DNA from: Foliimonas ilicis | GTDB lineage: Bacteria; Pseudomonadota; Alphaproteobacteria; Rhizobiales; Rhizobiaceae | Reading direction: 5' to 3' | Assembly: GCF_039939195.1 (NCBI RefSeq) | Contig: NZ_JBDUUH010000015.1 | Span: forward strand, 77,427-141,426 | Length of the DNA stretch: 64,000 nt | Part shown: positions 25,340 to 33,922 of the stretch, piece after piece | How positions within the stretch are numbered: position 1 is the first letter of the stretch | Layout: the number at the start of each line of letters is the position of its first letter | Position numbers and translations under genes: made by a program | Notes under the pieces: generated by a model | Told to the model about the DNA's origin: nothing | What the model saw: only the letters and a program-made list of their open reading frames with translations | Database searches by the model: none

Positions 25340-26538
25340 TGCACCACCAGATCAGCTTGAAGCGCACCGGCGGATTTGATGCCTTGAAGGATCGCGATAA
25401 TGCCGTCCGGCTTCACGCCAAGACGGTTCAGTCCGGCAACCAGCGTCTGCAAATCGGGACCGTCGAGCAATGCGACCTGTGCATCTGGCTGGTCCGTTTC
25501 GACCGTCGTGAAAGGCTCGACCGCCGTTTCGCCACGAGAGAACGGTTCAGGCTGCACGACACGCGGCTGCTCGGTGATCCGCACGGTCAGTGTGCCGTGG
25601 CTGATCGCAACGCGCGATATGCGCACATCATTGCCGATGACGATCGTTCCGGTACGCTCGTCAACGACGACGCGCGCAGGCGAATCCGAGCGGACGACGA
25701 GATTTTCAAGCTCGGCGTAAAACCGTGCCGCAGAAATATTCGCGGGCTTCTTGATATGGACCGTGCGTGCGTCCTGTTCGGTGGCGACACGCCTGCCGAA
25801 ACGCTGCATGGAATAATCGTTGATCGCGTCGGTCACGCGCACCGTGGTCGAGAAATCGGGATTGCGAAGCTGCAGCGTCAGCGTGTCCTGATGGCCGAAT
25901 TCAGCCTTCACTTCGCGTTCGATGATGGCGCCGTTCGGCACGCGACCGGCGGTCGGCACGCCTTGCGTGACGCGTTCAGCCTGACCTTGCGCTTCGAAAC
26001 CGGAGACGAGAACGGAGCCCTGTGCGACAGCATAGATTTCGCCGTCGGCGGCCTTCATCGGGGTCATGACGAGCGTGCCGCCCTGTAGCGAAATAGCGTC
26101 GCCAAGCGAGGAAACGTTCACGTCGATGCGCGAGCCGGACTGGACGAATGCCGGGAGATTGGCCGTCACGATAACTGCCGCGACATTCTTTGCGCGAGCG
26201 CGGCCGCCTTCGGTGGCGATGCCCAGATTTTCCAGCATTGCGCGGATGGACTGTTCGGTGAAAGGCGAGTTGCGCAGGCTGTCGCCCGAACCTTGCAGAC
26301 CGATTACCAGACCGTAACCGACGAGCTGGTTGTCACGCGCGCTTTGAAGCTGCGCAATGTCCTTGATGCGTGAGATCGGCCCGCCCGCGTGAAAGCCTGC
26401 GCCATTCGCGCCATATCCGCCTGCGCCGCCGACAGCCGCGTACTGGCCGTTGCCGGGGAGTTTTCCATCAAGATCGGCGGCAATGGCGGGCTGAAAGCCG
26501 ACCATCATTGCCAGAGTTATTGCAAAAACGCGCCTCAT
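25336..26538 (-). CDS. flgI: Flagellar P-ring protein FlgI
   Basis: The 400-residue product has a signal peptide (about residues 1-20). The P-ring body follows: SRIKDIAQLQSARDNQLVGY, GLQGSGDSLRNSPFTEQSIR, VIVTANLPAFVQSGSRIDVN and the C-terminal LVAGLNRLGVKPDGIIAILQ. Between the signal and the first conserved strand lie about 30 extra residues rich in Gly and Ala, which many homologues lack. It assembles in the periplasm around the rod, with FlgA as chaperone, encoded directly upstream with a 4-base overlap. Confidence 0.95.
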   Translation of the reverse strand: MRRVFAITLAMMVGFQPAIAADLDGKLPGNGQYAAVGGAGGYGANGAGFHAGGPISRIKDIAQLQSARDNQLVGYGLVIGLQGSGDSLRNSPFTEQSIRAMLENLGIATEGGRARAKNVAAVIVTANLPAFVQSGSRIDVNVSSLGDAISLQGGTLVMTPMKAADGEIYAVAQGSVLVSGFEAQGQAERVTQGVPTAGRVPNGAIIEREVKAEFGHQDTLTLQLRNPDFSTTVRVTDAINDYSMQRFGRRVATEQDARTVHIKKPANISAARFYAELENLVVRSDSPARVVVDERTGTIVIGNDVRISRVAISHGTLTVRITEQPRVVQPEPFSRGETAVEPFTTVETDQPDAQVALLDGPDLQTLVAGLNRLGVKPDGIIAILQGIKSAGALQADLVVQ

Positions 26539-27014
26539 GTTGCGCTGATCCTGATCGAGCCGTCAGCCATCACCGTGCCGGAAACGACCTTGCCGCTGTC
26601 CATGTTGCGAACCTTGATGAGATCGCCTGCCGAACCAGGCTGCAAGGTCACGCCGCTCGCTGAAATAATGAGCGGGCCGGACAAGAAAACCACCTGAACC
26701 GATGCGCCGGATTCGACGATATAGGCATCCCGCACCGAGCTTAGCGGGATCATGCGGCCGGGAAGCAGGGTGCGTTTTGCAACCTTGCCTTCGACGTCCG
26801 TTTCCGCGCTCGCAACGACTGTGTTGTTCTGGGCGCCGTTTCGAAGCGTGACCGCTTCGAGTGCATCCGCCGAGATTGTTTCGCCGGGATAGATCACCCT
26901 GTTGGTAATGATCACGGTCTCTTCGCCGAAACCGTGCACTGCCGACGCAAGCAGCAGTGCGCCTGCGGTCACAATACGGCCAAGTTGGCGAAGAGGGTGT
27001 CGGATCATCGTCAA
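26535..27014 (-). CDS. flgA: P-ring assembly chaperone FlgA
   Basis: This 159-residue secreted protein (signal about residues 1-30) has a SAF-type beta domain (VIYPGETISADALEAVTLRN; TLLPGRMIPLSSVRDAYIVE; GASVQVVFLSGPLIISASGV; SAGDLIKVRNMDSGKVVSG). FlgA is the periplasmic chaperone for FlgI. It abuts flgG (stop 27015, start 27014) and overlaps flgI by 4. Confidence 0.93.
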   Translation of the reverse strand: MTMIRHPLRQLGRIVTAGALLLASAVHGFGEETVIITNRVIYPGETISADALEAVTLRNGAQNNTVVASAETDVEGKVAKRTLLPGRMIPLSSVRDAYIVESGASVQVVFLSGPLIISASGVTLQPGSAGDLIKVRNMDSGKVVSGTVMADGSIRISAT

Positions 27015-27803
27015 TTACCTGATGTTTTTTGAGACGACAGCGGCCATTTCGTCGGCTGCCTGAATGACTTTGGAGTTCATCTCGTAAGCGCGCTGCGCCG
27101 AGATCAGTTCGGTGATTTCCTTCACCGGATCGACGTTGGAGTTTTCGAGATAACCTTGCTGGATGGTCGCGTAGCCGACATCGCCCGGCACGCCGACATT
27201 GGCGGGGCCGGAGGCTTCGGTTTCCTGAAAGAGATTGTCGCCCAGCGGTGCGAGGCCTGCTTCATTGGCGAAGGTCGCCAGCGTAAGCTGACCCAGTTCC
27301 TGCAAGTCTGCCTGGCCGTCGAGACGGGCAAAAATCTGGCCGGATTTGTTGACGACCACTTCGAGCGCATCCGGCGGCACGTTGATTGCCGGATCGACCG
27401 TGAAGCCGTCGACAGTGACCAACTGCCCGGTCGCATTGGTGTTGAAGGCACCGGCGCGGGTGTAGAGCGTCTGCCCGTCAGCCCCTTCGATCTGGAACCA
27501 GCCCTTGCCGGTAAGCGCCAGATCGTAATTGTTGCCGGTGCTGGTCAATCCGCCCTGAACATGGACGTTGCGCACGGCAGAGGTCTTGACGCCGAGGCCG
27601 ATGCTGACGCCTTCGGGCACGATGTTCGCATTGGCCCGGTTGGGTACGCCCTGCATCCGGTCGACCTGATAGAGCAGATCGGAGAATTCGGCGCGGGCGC
27701 GCTTGTAACCCGTGGTGTTGATGTTCGCGATGTTGTTCGCGATCACTTCGAGATTTGTCTGCTGGGCGTTCATGCCCGTGGCGGCAATGGCGAGTGCTTT
27801 CAT
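27015..27803 (-). CDS. flgG: Distal rod protein FlgG
   Basis: The 262-residue protein, of normal length, has the axial N-terminus (ALAIAATGMNAQQTNLEVIA; NNIANINTTGYKRARAEF), the YDLALTGKGWFQIEG motif and the C-terminus NVDPVKEITELISAQRAYEM. It builds the distal rod. It lies between fliE and flgA. Confidence 0.97.
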   Translation of the reverse strand: MKALAIAATGMNAQQTNLEVIANNIANINTTGYKRARAEFSDLLYQVDRMQGVPNRANANIVPEGVSIGLGVKTSAVRNVHVQGGLTSTGNNYDLALTGKGWFQIEGADGQTLYTRAGAFNTNATGQLVTVDGFTVDPAINVPPDALEVVVNKSGQIFARLDGQADLQELGQLTLATFANEAGLAPLGDNLFQETEASGPANVGVPGDVGYATIQQGYLENSNVDPVKEITELISAQRAYEMNSKVIQAADEMAAVVSKNIR

Positions 27804-27813
27804 CGGATTTTCC

Positions 27814-28137
27814 TCAGATCGCCATGCGGCTGACTTCGAGATATGCGGTCACGATCTTGTCGCGAATGGCGACTGCCGTGTTCATGGCCTGCTCCGCACT
27901 CATGACGGCATCGACCACGGCGCGCGTATCGGTTTCGCCCGAAAGCGCTTTCAGCGAAACGCTTTCGGCCTGCTTTAGCGTATCGACCGTGCGGCCTGCC
28001 GCTTCGGTGAGTGCTGCCGCGAAAGACGCGCCCGCATCCGAAGGTGCAGGGTTGATTGCATTGCCTGCAAAGAGCGATGTGGTTTCGCTGGTCGAGGATT
28101 TCTGAAGCGCGTCGAGCGCGCCAATGCCACTGATCAT
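27814..28137 (-). CDS. fliE: Hook-basal body protein FliE
   Basis: The 107-residue protein has the C-terminal FliE pattern VVDAVMSAEQAMNTAVAIRD followed by KIVTAYLEVSRMAI. It joins the MS ring to the rod. It overlaps flgC by 4 bases. Confidence 0.93.
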   Translation of the reverse strand: MISGIGALDALQKSSTSETTSLFAGNAINPAPSDAGASFAAALTEAAGRTVDTLKQAESVSLKALSGETDTRAVVDAVMSAEQAMNTAVAIRDKIVTAYLEVSRMAI

Positions 28138-28556
28138 CCCTGGCCTCTCATAAGGTCTATCGTCATTGAAATGAGGTCGCGTGCTTGTTTCACGACCTGA
28201 AGATTGGCTTCGTAAGACCGGTTCGCCTCCGTCATATCCGCCATCTCGATGATGACGTTGACGTTCGGCATCTTGACGAAGCCTGCTTCGTCGGCGGCCT
28301 CATGTCCCGGCAGGAATTCCAGCGGAAACGCCTTCTGGTCGCGGCTGATCGAGGTGACTTCGACCAGCGAACTGCCGCTGGCGCGGTCGAGTTCGGCAGC
28401 AAAAGTAATCGTCTTGCGCTGATAAGGCTCGGCGCCCGGCGTATTGCCTGTGGACTGCGCGTTTGCGAGGTTTTCCGAAACGATGCGCAGTCTTTCGGAC
28501 TGTGCGCCGAGGCCGTACGAGGCGACTTTGAGTGCGGATGTCAGTGCGTCGACCAT
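28134..28556 (-). CDS. flgC: Proximal rod protein FlgC
   Basis: The 140-residue protein has the axial start (SERLRIVSENLANAQSTGNT) and the ending (PNVNVIIEMADMTEANRSYE; ANLQVVKQARDLISMTIDL) of FlgC, a rod component. It lies 2 bases after flgB and overlaps fliE by 4. Confidence 0.96.
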   Translation of the reverse strand: MVDALTSALKVASYGLGAQSERLRIVSENLANAQSTGNTPGAEPYQRKTITFAAELDRASGSSLVEVTSISRDQKAFPLEFLPGHEAADEAGFVKMPNVNVIIEMADMTEANRSYEANLQVVKQARDLISMTIDLMRGQG

Positions 28557-28558
28557 AG

Positions 28559-28939
28559 TCAGCCCTTCACGCTCAGCATCATCATGCGGTGAAACGCCTT
28601 GACGATTGCGGTGTTCAATTCGAACGAGCGGCGGATTTCGCCGCCCTTCATCAGTTCGTTTTCGAGAACGACCGTGTTTTCGGAAGGCAGTATCGACTTT
28701 TTCGGATTTTCATTGCGAACGGCAAAGCCCGCATCGGTCACACCGGAACCGAAATGCCCGACTTGCGTCGCTTTCAGCGCGACGCGCGTATTGTCGAGCA
28801 CTTGCTGAAAAGGTTCGACTTCGGCGGTGCCGTAGCCGGGTGTGTTCACATTGGCAATATTGCCCGCAACAGCGGTCTGGCGGACGGAAAGCCACCGTGC
28901 TTGCTGGGACGCGAGATCGAAAAGATTGACAGGCTGCAT
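28559..28939 (-). CDS. flgB: Proximal rod protein FlgB
   Basis: The 126-residue protein shows RQTAVAGNIANVNTPGYGTA at the N-terminus and MKGGEIRRSFELNTAIVKAF, HRMMMLSVKG at the C-terminus, typical of FlgB, the most proximal rod subunit. It heads the flgB-flgC-fliE-flgG-flgA-flgI-motE-flgH-fliL-fliP run. The 76-base gap to the preceding gene contains a small hairpin (28999-29015). Confidence 0.95.
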   Translation of the reverse strand: MQPVNLFDLASQQARWLSVRQTAVAGNIANVNTPGYGTAEVEPFQQVLDNTRVALKATQVGHFGSGVTDAGFAVRNENPKKSILPSENTVVLENELMKGGEIRRSFELNTAIVKAFHRMMMLSVKG

Positions 28940-28998
28940 AGAAATCTCCGGCAGATTTCTAAAGTGTAAACAGCCAGTCTTGCGTGGGCCTTGCGCAG

Positions 28999-29015
28999 GC
29001 CTCCAGCCTGGAGGC
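28999..29015 (-). terminator. Short hairpin directly after the 29016 gene
   Basis: GCCTCCA (28999-29005) pairs with TGGAGGC (29009-29015) and starts one base after the stop codon of the upstream gene on the minus strand. There is no T run, so it could be an mRNA-stability or attenuation hairpin between two parts of the operon rather than a true terminator. Confidence 0.35.
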
Positions 29016-29651
29016 TTATTCGCTCATCTCGATGATCTTGTCGGAGTTGGTGACGATGACCCAATGGCCGCTGCGCAGCTCGATGCGGGAAACCCTGCTG
29101 TTGTCGGGAAGGGTCGAGCCGCGCCGCACCATCCAGAGCCCGGAGGAATCCTCGATCATCGCGCGGCCGTTCGCGACATGAACCAGACGGAAATCGCTCA
29201 AGATTTCCGATGGAAACGGCTGTTTCGTCGCCTCTATGTCCGCTTTCTCATGACGATTGAGTGGCAAGGTTCCCGTCGCAAACAAATCCAGATTTTCGAT
29301 CGGATATTCCTTATCCGTGTCGGCCATCGGCGGCGTAATCCTGGATGCGGATGACGATGAAACCGATGGTGTGCTCTCGATGCCCGCTCCGTCGAATTTC
29401 ATGGCGCGAACGCCGAATTTTTCCTGGTTGAAAAAGATGTACCAGGGAAACAGCGCACAGGTCAGGCCAAGCGCGATGCCGAGCGCGGCGATGATGATGT
29501 CGTCACGCTGGATGCGGCTGACCGCTGGCTCCGCGTAGCGCTTTTCCGCTTTCTCGAAAAAGGCGACGAGTTGCGATTGCGCATCCGCCTCTTTCTTCTG
29601 TTCTTCGTCGAGCTGTCGACGAAGCATCTCTTCAATTTGCCGAAGTTGCAT
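29016..29651 (-). CDS. Unknown single-pass membrane protein between fliI and flgB
   Basis: The 211-residue protein starts with a charged coiled coil (about residues 1-45), followed by one membrane helix (IIIAALGIALGLTCALFPWY, about 51-75). About 130 outer residues end in a small beta-rich segment (RLVHVANGRAMIEDSSGLWM; RRGSTLPDNSRVSRIEL). That C-terminal piece resembles the small periplasmic beta domains that follow a Pro/Ser linker, but I do not recognise the family. It overlaps the end of fliI by 20 bases, so it is in the same transcript and probably part of the basal body or export apparatus. Confidence 0.75.
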   Translation of the reverse strand: MQLRQIEEMLRRQLDEEQKKEADAQSQLVAFFEKAEKRYAEPAVSRIQRDDIIIAALGIALGLTCALFPWYIFFNQEKFGVRAMKFDGAGIESTPSVSSSSASRITPPMADTDKEYPIENLDLFATGTLPLNRHEKADIEATKQPFPSEILSDFRLVHVANGRAMIEDSSGLWMVRRGSTLPDNSRVSRIELRSGHWVIVTNSDKIIEMSE

Positions 29652-31023
29652 TCACCGGCTCCTTGGCTCTGAGATGTCGTGCCAGATCTGCAAACGGGTC
29701 GGGGGAGGAGCGGTCTCCGGGGCCTTGCGTCAGCGCCTCGTAGATGACCGGAACCTGCCGGACGGCCAGATCGAGATCGGGGTCCGCGCCGCTTTGATAA
29801 GCACCGAGCAGTCGAATGTCGCGCGTGTCTTCGTAGCGCGAGATCATCGTCCGCAATTTCGAAACAAGAACGCGCTCTTCCGGGGTCCAGGCCTTGCCGG
29901 CAAGACGCGAGATCGAGGCGAGGGGGTTCACCGCCGGATAACGGCCCTGTTCGGCGATGCCGCGTTCCAGAACGATATGCCCGTCGAGAATGCCGCGAAC
30001 GGAATCGGCGACCGGATCATTGTGATCGTCGCCATCCACCAGCACGGAAATGATCCCGGTTATCGAGCCGCTGCTCCCCTCGACACCCGGTCCAGCGCGT
30101 TCCAGAAGTTTTGGCAGATCGGTGAAAACGGAGGCCGGATAACCGCGCGCGATGGGTGGCTCGCCGGTGCCGATCGCCACTTCGCGCAATGCATGGGCAA
30201 AGCGCGTGATCGAATCCAGAACCAGCAGAACCCGGTCGCCGCGGTCGCGGAAATATTCAGCGACGCGCATCGCCGTGTCGGGCGCGCGGCGGCGCATCAT
30301 GGCGCTCTCGTCGCTGGTCGCGACGACTGCGACCGTCTTCGCCATGCTTTCCTTGCCGATCGTGTCTTCAAGGAATTCGCGCACTTCGCGGCCGCGTTCG
30401 CCGATCAGTGCGACGACCACCGTGTCGAAGGATGAAGCCGCCGCCAGCATGGCCAGAAGCGTCGATTTGCCGACGCCGGAGCCTGCGAAAATGCCGAGAC
30501 GCTGGCCGAAACAGATCGGTGTGAAAATGTCGATGACGCGTACGCCGGTGGAGAAGGATGTCTCGACGCGTTGCCGTGAAAGAGCGGACGGCGTCACCGA
30601 TTGCGCGGCGAGCGGATCGCTCGAACCGATTGGCGTTCCGCCGTCGATGGGTCGCGCAAGCGCATCGATGGCGCGGCCCTTCCACGAATGGTGAGGCGAA
30701 ATCGCCAGCGGCCCGCGATCAAACACCAAATCACCGACGCCCGTATCTGCGGTGCGTTCGAAAGGTGCGACGATCACTTCCTTCTCGCCGATCTGGATTA
30801 TTTCGCCGCGATGCGTTCCCTTCTGGCCGCGATGTTCGACGACGTCGCCCAGCCGTGCCACGTCCGTCAGCCCGTTCACGCAGTAATGCGTGGCGGAGAC
30901 TTCCGTTATGCGGCCGCCATGCTTGACCAGCATCCGATCATCGGTGAACGGCTGATACAGCCGTTCCAGCATCGACACATGGTTGACGGCGGTATTCGAG
31001 GGGACGCGCGCAGGGAGCCCCAT
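29632..31023 (-). CDS. fliI: Flagellar export ATPase FliI
   Basis: The 463-residue ATPase has Walker A (GIFAGSGVGKSTLL, near residue 185), the ALIGERGREVREFLED segment, Walker B (VLLVLDSITRFAHALREVAI) and YPASVFTDLPKLLERAG, all F1-beta/FliI hallmarks. It powers or loads the export gate with FliH and FliJ. It starts right after the flgF stop and overlaps the downstream membrane-protein gene by 20 bases. Confidence 0.97.
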   Translation of the reverse strand: MGLPARVPSNTAVNHVSMLERLYQPFTDDRMLVKHGGRITEVSATHYCVNGLTDVARLGDVVEHRGQKGTHRGEIIQIGEKEVIVAPFERTADTGVGDLVFDRGPLAISPHHSWKGRAIDALARPIDGGTPIGSSDPLAAQSVTPSALSRQRVETSFSTGVRVIDIFTPICFGQRLGIFAGSGVGKSTLLAMLAAASSFDTVVVALIGERGREVREFLEDTIGKESMAKTVAVVATSDESAMMRRRAPDTAMRVAEYFRDRGDRVLLVLDSITRFAHALREVAIGTGEPPIARGYPASVFTDLPKLLERAGPGVEGSSGSITGIISVLVDGDDHNDPVADSVRGILDGHIVLERGIAEQGRYPAVNPLASISRLAGKAWTPEERVLVSKLRTMISRYEDTRDIRLLGAYQSGADPDLDLAVRQVPVIYEALTQGPGDRSSPDPFADLARHLRAKEPVNATSAN

Positions 31024-31746
31024 TTATTTCGGACCAAGCGTCTTTATGGCTTCGCCGAAAGTCTGCTCCGAACTGCGGATCATGGCAGCGGTGTTTTCGA
31101 ATGCGCGCTGCACCATGATCAGCCGGGTCATTTCGAGAACCGGGTTGACGTTCGATTCCTCGACGTAACCCTGCACGATACCTGCATCTATCCGGTCGAC
31201 GACGGGTTCGGGGGCACCCGTCGGCACGATGCCGGAATTGCCGAAGCGTGTAAAATTCGGGCCTGGGTTGAATTCGAACAGGCCGAGTGCGCCGACCAAT
31301 TGCCCGTTTTGCCTGAGCGAGCCGTCCGCACCTGCTTCTGGCGGGCCATTGTTCGGGTCGAGCTGCATCGGTGCGCCGCCGGCATCCATAACCGGATAGC
31401 CTTCGAGCGTGACGATTTCGCCGGTATCGCGCATGGTGAAGCGGCCATCGCGCGTCATCACAGGGCCTGCGGGCGTTTCGATGCCGAACCAGGCGTCGCC
31501 GCGCACCGCGAAATCGAACGGATTTCCGGTCTGCTTGAGCGCGCCGCTCTGCGTGGACATATAGGTGTCGCCGGTGGACGTGAAGGAGATGGATTTCTGG
31601 CCGAGGCCGGACACCACATCCTCGAACTTCACGCCGGTTGCGCGGAAGCCGACCGTGTTGGAGTTGGCGACATTGTCCGCGATCGTGTTGAGCCTTCGCT
31701 CAAGCGCGATCTGCGACGAAAGCGCGACGTATAATCCATCCTGCAT
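31024..31746 (-). CDS. flgF: Proximal rod protein FlgF
   Basis: The 240-residue protein starts LYVALSSQIALERRLNTIAD, then NVANSNTVGFRATGVKFED, has FDFAVRGDAWFGIET, and ends with NVNPVLEMTRLIMVQRAFEN. This is the FlgF pattern. ATG 31746 is chosen over a 43-residue upstream extension because the axial motif begins there. Its stop directly abuts the fliI start. Confidence 0.95.
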   Translation of the reverse strand: MQDGLYVALSSQIALERRLNTIADNVANSNTVGFRATGVKFEDVVSGLGQKSISFTSTGDTYMSTQSGALKQTGNPFDFAVRGDAWFGIETPAGPVMTRDGRFTMRDTGEIVTLEGYPVMDAGGAPMQLDPNNGPPEAGADGSLRQNGQLVGALGLFEFNPGPNFTRFGNSGIVPTGAPEPVVDRIDAGIVQGYVEESNVNPVLEMTRLIMVQRAFENTAAMIRSSEQTFGEAIKTLGPK

Positions 31747-31754
31747 CGTATTCC

Positions 31755-32870
31755 TCAGCGTCTCATTTTCTGGAGGGCCATCATGAGATTCGTGGAAATG
31801 CCCAATTCCACCGGCTGGCTGAACAGCACGCTCAAGGATGTCTGTGCGGTCGAGCTGGGATTGTCGATTTCCCAAAGGCTCGTGAAGCGGGTCAGGAACT
31901 TGCCCAGCGCCTGCGGGTCCGAAAAATCCTCGATTTTCAGCCGGCTCTCAAAAAGTTGTACCTGCTTGTCGATATCGGCACTGGCAAAGGAGGCCGGAAG
32001 ACCAAGTGCGGTGCGCACGACCTTCGCCAAGGCCGGGTCCGCCAGCACTTCATAGAATGATTTGATGTTCGGCGCCTTGCGCTGGAAATAGAGCGCCAGC
32101 CGCACACCTTCATTCTGCGCGCCGGCGTCTTCTTCAAGCGTCTGACGCATGAATTTGTCGATGGCAGGCCGCTGGGCGAGGCTGAAGGTGGTCGTCGCTT
32201 CGCCATGCTCTTCGAAATTGAAGGCAGAGGCCAATGCTGCGAAGCGCTTATCTTCATTTTTGTTGGCGAGACTGTCCGGGTCGCGGATGCCTTCTTCCAG
32301 CACCTTGCCGATAAATTCTTTCGATACTTCGGCGGTGCCGATCGCAAAGGCGGTCAGAACGTATTTATAAAGCCGCTCGTCAGCCAGAAGATCGTCTATC
32401 GATTTCACATCGCTGATATTGGCTTTGTAATAATCCGTCTCGGCTTTCACGATCGCAGGATCGACGCCGTCAATCGCCGTCTGTACGGCGAAATTGGTCA
32501 CGGTCAGATGCTGTGCCTTGTTGTAGACGGTTGCGTTTGCACCGTGGGCTTCGAAATTGAAGCTTTTCACAAAATCGGCGTAGCGCTTGTCGGTCAGCTT
32601 GTTGGCAAAGCTCTCCGGGTCGGAAATACCTTCCTTCATAGCCTTGACCATGAACGCCTTGGCGTAGGCCATGTCTTCGAGGCCATGGGCTTTCATCGCA
32701 TATTTGAAGAGCCGGTCGTTTTTGACGAACTCTTCTATCGACGTAACCTTGGTGATGTTTTCCTGATAATATTTGGTCTCGCGGTCGACCAGCGGCTGCT
32801 TCTCGACACGATTGAGTGAGCGCGAAAGGTCTCTCGCGATAAGCTGGTAGCTCGTATATGTATTGATCAC
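31755..32870 (-). CDS. DUF1217-family protein with three internal repeats, first gene of the flgF-fliI operon
   Basis: The 371-residue soluble protein consists of tandem repeats of about 100 residues. Repeat 1 has ETKYYQENITKVTSIEEFVK and EGISDPESFANKLTDKRY; repeat 2 has ETDYYKANISDVKSIDDLLA and EGIRDPDSLANKNEDKRF; a more diverged third follows at about 245-340. I recognise this as the DUF1217 family, regularly found beside flgF in alphaproteobacteria. The biochemical role is unknown, and secretion or a flagellar structural role is inference from context. It is divergent from motA. Confidence 0.8.
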   Translation of the reverse strand: MINTYTSYQLIARDLSRSLNRVEKQPLVDRETKYYQENITKVTSIEEFVKNDRLFKYAMKAHGLEDMAYAKAFMVKAMKEGISDPESFANKLTDKRYADFVKSFNFEAHGANATVYNKAQHLTVTNFAVQTAIDGVDPAIVKAETDYYKANISDVKSIDDLLADERLYKYVLTAFAIGTAEVSKEFIGKVLEEGIRDPDSLANKNEDKRFAALASAFNFEEHGEATTTFSLAQRPAIDKFMRQTLEEDAGAQNEGVRLALYFQRKAPNIKSFYEVLADPALAKVVRTALGLPASFASADIDKQVQLFESRLKIEDFSDPQALGKFLTRFTSLWEIDNPSSTAQTSLSVLFSQPVELGISTNLMMALQKMRR

Positions 32871-33016
32871 GGATAAGCCCCCCGACCCACGTTATCGACG
32901 GGAAGCTAGTGCGGCTTACTTGCGCGAGGCTGTTCGTTTCGTTCAGCCGCGATTCAAGCCTCACACAAGGCACGCCCGTTAAAGCTTGCGGCAAGACCGT
33001 TCAAGAAGGGTTTGTC
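32871..33016. promoter_or_regulatory. Divergent promoter region between motA and the DUF1217/flgF operon
   Basis: These 146 bases separate two long divergent flagellar operons, so they must hold both promoters and are a likely target of FtcR or VisNR. AGAAGGG at 33004-33010 is the ribosome-binding site of motA. I see no perfect operator. Confidence 0.5.
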
Positions 33017-33892
33017 GTGGGCATTTTAATTGGACTTGTGGTGACGCTGGGCTGCGTTTTGGGCGGCTTCATGGCTATGGGCGGTCACATCGGCGTCCTG
33101 TGGCAGCCTTGGGAAGTCGTCATCATCTGCGGTGCTGCCTTGGGTTCCTTCCTTGTCGCAAACCCGATGAAGGTGGTGAAGGACACCGCCAAGGCCTTTG
33201 TCGAGGCGGTGCAGCAGAAGGTTCCGAAAGAGCGTGAATATCTCGAAACGCTCGGTGTCCTCCATAGTCTTATGCGCGAATTGCGCACCAAGCCGCGCAA
33301 CGAGGTCGAGCAGCATATCGACAATCCTGATGAATCGACGATCTTCCTGGCATTTCCGACTGTTCGCAAAAACCACGATCTGACACATTTCATCTGCGAC
33401 TATTGCCGCATCATCATCATCGGAAACGCCCGTCCGCATGAGATCGAAGCGTTGATGGACGAGGAAATCCAGACGATCCGCTCCGATAAACTCAAGCCCT
33501 ATCACGCAATGAGTGCAATGGGCGACGGCTTCCCGGCAATCGGTATCGTTGCCGCCGTTCTGGGCGTGGTGAAGGCTATGGGCGCGCTTGACCAGTCGCC
33601 CGAAATTCTCGGCGGCCTCATTGGCGCGGCTCTCGTTGGCACGTTCCTTGGTATCTTCATGTCCTATTGCGTGGTCGGCCCGATCGCCACGAAGATCAAG
33701 GTCGTGCGCGAGAAGAACAATCGCCTTTACGTCATCGTCAAACAGACGCTTCTTGCCTACATGAACGGTTCGCTGCCGCAGGTTGCCATCGAGTTCGGTC
33801 GCAAGACGATTTCGGCCTATGACCGTCCTTCCATCGATGCTGTCGAGCAAAGCACGCTGAATGCTGGCGCGCTCGAAAAGAAGGCGGCATGA
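33017..33892 (+). CDS. motA: Flagellar stator protein MotA
   Basis: The 291-residue protein has four membrane segments and the cytosolic loop with RPHEIEALMDEEIQT, which contacts FliG. AMGDGFPAIGIVAAVLGVVK contains the conserved proline of the torque unit. The start is GTG at 33017, preceded by AGAAGGG; it fits the family N-terminus (GILIGLVVTLGCVLGGFMAM). The upstream in-frame extension is not family-like. It leads the motA-fliM-fliN-fliG-flhB run. Confidence 0.96.
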   Translation: MGILIGLVVTLGCVLGGFMAMGGHIGVLWQPWEVVIICGAALGSFLVANPMKVVKDTAKAFVEAVQQKVPKEREYLETLGVLHSLMRELRTKPRNEVEQHIDNPDESTIFLAFPTVRKNHDLTHFICDYCRIIIIGNARPHEIEALMDEEIQTIRSDKLKPYHAMSAMGDGFPAIGIVAAVLGVVKAMGALDQSPEILGGLIGAALVGTFLGIFMSYCVVGPIATKIKVVREKNNRLYVIVKQTLLAYMNGSLPQVAIEFGRKTISAYDRPSIDAVEQSTLNAGALEKKAA

Positions 33893-33922
33893 GCGTGAAT
33901 TCTTATCAGGCAGTTTCCGTCG

